From assembly GCA_002633005.1 (NCBI GenBank), contig NMRA01000066.1, positions 739,136-803,135 of the forward strand: DNA of 64,000 nt, given 5' to 3'. Shown piece after piece: positions 61,435 through 64,000 of the stretch (position 1 is its first letter; every line of letters begins with the position of its first letter). Under the pieces are notes generated by a model. It did not search any database and was not told the origin of the DNA. It saw only the letters and a program-made list of their open reading frames with translations. This DNA is from Phoronis australis. Taxonomy: Eukaryota; Phoronida; Phoronidae. The position numbers and the translations under genes were made by a program.

Positions 61435-62799
61435 TGATACGCCGTAAAAAATGTAACAAGTTACATCATTGTTCAAATCACTGTTAAGCCACTTTCAATG
61501 AAACCTAGTTCAAATCACTTTGTTTAATCACTGACAGTGTTTTTCTAAGAATTTCTGGGGCCCGTTCTACATAGCTGCAAGTTGTCCATTACCAGCTACC
61601 CTAATGACCCAGTGACTGCAGCCGACTAATCGTTAGTTCTCGGAAAATCTCTGCCTCCAGAGTTCAACTTAACGCAAATTTGAACTTACAAATCATCGTG
61701 GAACAATCCCCAGTTCTTTGACAAGGCATATTTTCAACAAGAGACAAAAATGACTACACGGTGGGTATCCTCATATTTAGATGAAAGTCACGAGTAAAAC
61801 TGTGCCGTCTGAATCAAGTTCATTTCTTCTTAGCAAACTACAGGTGGATATAGTTATATTTACAAACAATACAGTGTTTGCCGATAGGTCAGAAATAAAC
61901 AATTTTTGAAGTTGTTGCACTTCCAAACAAGATTTTAAATCTCAACCTCCTCGTTTCAGAGAAGTATGCCTACTCTGCATCAACAGCTGTCCAGAAGTGC
62001 CTCACAATATCGTTAAGGCTGAACATGGGAACCCCTGTACTTTGGAACAGCACTCGCAGTCCACTATGGAAAGCCCGATGAAAACATTGAACTATCACTT
62101 TACTAAACATGGATTGTGTCCTCATTAAATAAATTTTAAAATATTCACAATAACAACAATAACGATAACGATAACGAGTAACATAAGTGATAGTAGTAAT
62201 AGCAGTAACAGTAATAGTAAATTGAATAACAGTAGTAATAGTAATGTAATACTAATGAAAATGATAATAGGTAGCCCCATGTCGTGTCAGCCCGGAGCAT
62301 TCTGTAGAAGAGGTATACGAAAAATGCCGCCCAAAAGGGTGTTTTTTTAACAGAAAAAATAGTCTCCAAAATGGTGGTATATTCAACAAAATTATACAGT
62401 ATCTCATAGGTGCCGTTCCTGAATTTCTGGAACAAAGGTGTGCGAAAATGTGGATTTTTACACAAATTAGACGGTCTCTAAATGGGTCACTTTTTGTCCG
62501 AGCCCACTCTCTAAACGGGTACCTATTTAAAATTTTCGGGCGGCACCTCTCGTACAAAAATACTTCAGTACCCCCTGGTCGTTCAGATACCACTTGTTCG
62601 TGATTTTGGTCACTTTCCTTCTAATATGACATGGGTTTCGTAAAATGTAATAATGGTACATTTCTCGCATGTGCGTTCGACGTGAAATGTAACAATTATG
62701 TAAAATGTAACATTTCAAGAGCAACGTAAAATGTAACAATGACGTAAAATGTAACAGTTGTTACATTTTACGAAATTTTTTACATTTTTCGGCGTATCA
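61435..62799. mobile_element. TIR DNA transposon, copy 2, inverted and internally deleted (1.37 kb)
   Basis: This is the same family as 24950-27731, in the opposite orientation. The ends are TGATACGCCGTAAAAAATG and TTTTTCGGCGTATCA. The subterminal GTAAAATGTAACA array is kept on the right (62640-62790) and mostly lost on the left. About 1.2 kb matching 26380-27600 of copy 1 is deleted. The hAT-like insert of copy 1 is absent here, giving an unoccupied version. GTGCTC occurs in both flanks but offset by four bases, so a target-site duplication is only suggestive. It lies in unit B and not at the matching place in unit A. Confidence 0.7.
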
Positions 62800-63828
62800 G
62801 TGCTCTTCAACAATCAGGGTGAAACCACTGCGACCAGCACAGGCGTACATGTAGGGCCGGGGACAGTCGAAAAAAGAAAAACACAAGCAACCATGTTAAA
62901 GACAGAAAATGCGTCGACTACGAATGCTGGGCCTTGGGCAGGACATACTAAACATACTTAAAAACGTACTCTTAATCATGAAAACTTGATATGCACATAT
63001 TTTCTGGAGCAAATTGATTAAGAATTGACATGTTAGAGAGTAAAAAGTGCATTTATCCAGGACACCTCTCTGGCGAGGTATTCTGGAGCCGACCACTTTC
63101 TCTTCCGTTTTATTAAAACTGTATTTCAATACAATATAAATTGGTTACCAGGTGATCGCACCTGACTCTTACTTTTTTGTTTCCATATTCAGAGGGTCCC
63201 TTGATCCATAACCACCCTTTTCCCATTCGCAGAGGGGGTTAATGATGGAATCAATCGATTCTCTTTTTCTGCTGCTTTTGTTAAACCTTGCAACATTTTA
63301 TATTAACGAAGGTCACCTCTTGAAGGTTCACCCCTCACAAACCAGGCTCTGTCGATTGTGCACCACGTGAAGCATGCGCGCACCCCCATCCCCTCCCCCG
63401 AGCCTCGCACTCTGAGGATGAGCCCTTGTACATACAATTTCTAGCAAAACACTAGCAACAACATCAAAACGCGTGATTCAAGCAACCACAAATGTACAGC
63501 TGCCTCGATTTTTCACGAAAAGGGAATATTGGTAGGACAATCGCGCGTGTCAATTAGACTGTCGGGTATTTTTGATGACCGTGAAGGCCTAAAGTGTACA
63601 AGTCGAACGGATTCATGTGCTCAGTGGAATAAACCAGATTTTTTTGGATTCCCCTTCTCCCATGCTCTGCCGGATGTGGTCAAGTTTTTGTGCGCATGCC
63701 TTAGAGAATTGCCTAAAGTTCCATGTAATTAAACACACACAACCATTTTGCTACTTTACACGCAAAATAAATAAGAACAATACATTAATCTGCATCCGAG
63801 AGGCGCCACCGCACTGCCAAAATATACA
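62800..63828. other. Right end of unit B
   Basis: 63120-63790 matches unit A at 44475-45540, with the hAT-like MITE of A absent. No gene found. Confidence 0.45.
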
Positions 63829-64000
63829 AAGAGTGGTCTCAGTATACATGTAAGAGTGGTCTCAGTATACATGTAAGAGTGGTCTCAGTATACATGTAAG
63901 AGTGGTCTCAGTATACATGTAAGAGTGGTCTCAGTATACTTGTAAGAGTGGTCTCAGTATACATGTAAGAGTGGTCTCAGTATACATGTAAGAGTGGTCT
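63829..64000. repeat. 23-bp satellite array, continues past the window
   Basis: The unit AGAGTGGTCTCAGTATACATGTA repeats about seven and a half times with one visible substitution (ACTTGT for ACATGT near 63938). The near-identity of copies suggests a young or actively homogenised array. Confidence 0.85.

Larger units (their letters stand above)
47640..63800. repeat. Tandem segmental duplication, unit B
   Basis: Second copy of the unit at about 30960-45560, containing gene copy B. Private insertions relative to unit A include about 53952-55228 (intron 2) and the TIR element at 61435-62799. It lacks the THAP element, the L1-like RT piece and the LINE 3' piece found in unit A. Confidence 0.8.

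Noticed and set aside
63829-64000. CRISPR-like array
   Set aside because: Repeats are contiguous with no spacers and the DNA is clearly animal; it is a satellite.

Overview
The window is animal nuclear DNA: AT-rich, intron-containing, gene-poor and full of decayed transposons. The palindromic octamer TACATGTA recurs throughout. Domain content (a neurotrophin/Spatzle-type cystine-knot factor, CUB-like membrane proteins, a TLDc exon) and repeat content (Penelope-like element, L1-like and other LINE pieces, THAP transposon, hAT-like MITEs, tRNA-derived SINEs) suggest a marine invertebrate bilaterian. I cannot name the phylum from sequence alone. Nearly all long ORFs are chance or antisense. The real genes were found by joining short exons at GT/AG sites with matching phases.

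Three spliced genes, all on the minus strand, can be reconstructed from start to stop. (1) At 11687-13419, three exons encode a 191-residue precursor: signal peptide, very acidic propeptide with an internal repeat, a KR cleavage site, then a 107-residue basic domain with 11 cysteines ending in CCSC. An AATAAA lies about 40 bases after the stop. (2) and (3) At 33856-39715 and 49009-57835, two tandem paralogues each have six exons and encode 274 residues: signal peptide, CUB-like ectodomain, one glycine-rich membrane helix, a run of cytoplasmic cysteines, and a Q/P/Y-rich tail. They sit in a large tandem duplication (unit A about 30.96-45.56 kb, unit B about 47.64-63.8 kb). Part of the flanking sequence of this duplication also appears at 5.9-7.7 kb.

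Region by region: 0-3.4 kb, unassigned with a SINE head near 0.84 kb; 3.5-5.3 kb, a Penelope-like fragment with inverted arms and hammerhead-like motifs; 5.9-9.3 kb, duplicon relics, a GC-rich tandem repeat and a degenerate 12-mer repeat; 11.6-13.5 kb, the cystine-knot gene; 13.5-24.9 kb, mostly unassigned with one hAT-like MITE and a 63-bp tandem repeat; 24.95-27.73 kb, a TIR transposon; 28.2-28.7 kb, a TLDc exon; 31-45.5 kb, duplicon A; 46-47.6 kb, linker matching 5.9 kb; 47.6-63.8 kb, duplicon B, including a second inverted, deleted copy of the TIR transposon; 63.83-64 kb, a 23-bp satellite running off the window.

The two duplicons serve as a natural before/after pair. A THAP element, an L1-like RT fragment and a second LINE are present in A and absent at the matching places in B. 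A 1.3 kb insert carrying Ig-like and membrane-segment ORFs and one TIR element are present only in B. This makes it possible to place insertion boundaries and, in one case, to see an intact empty site.
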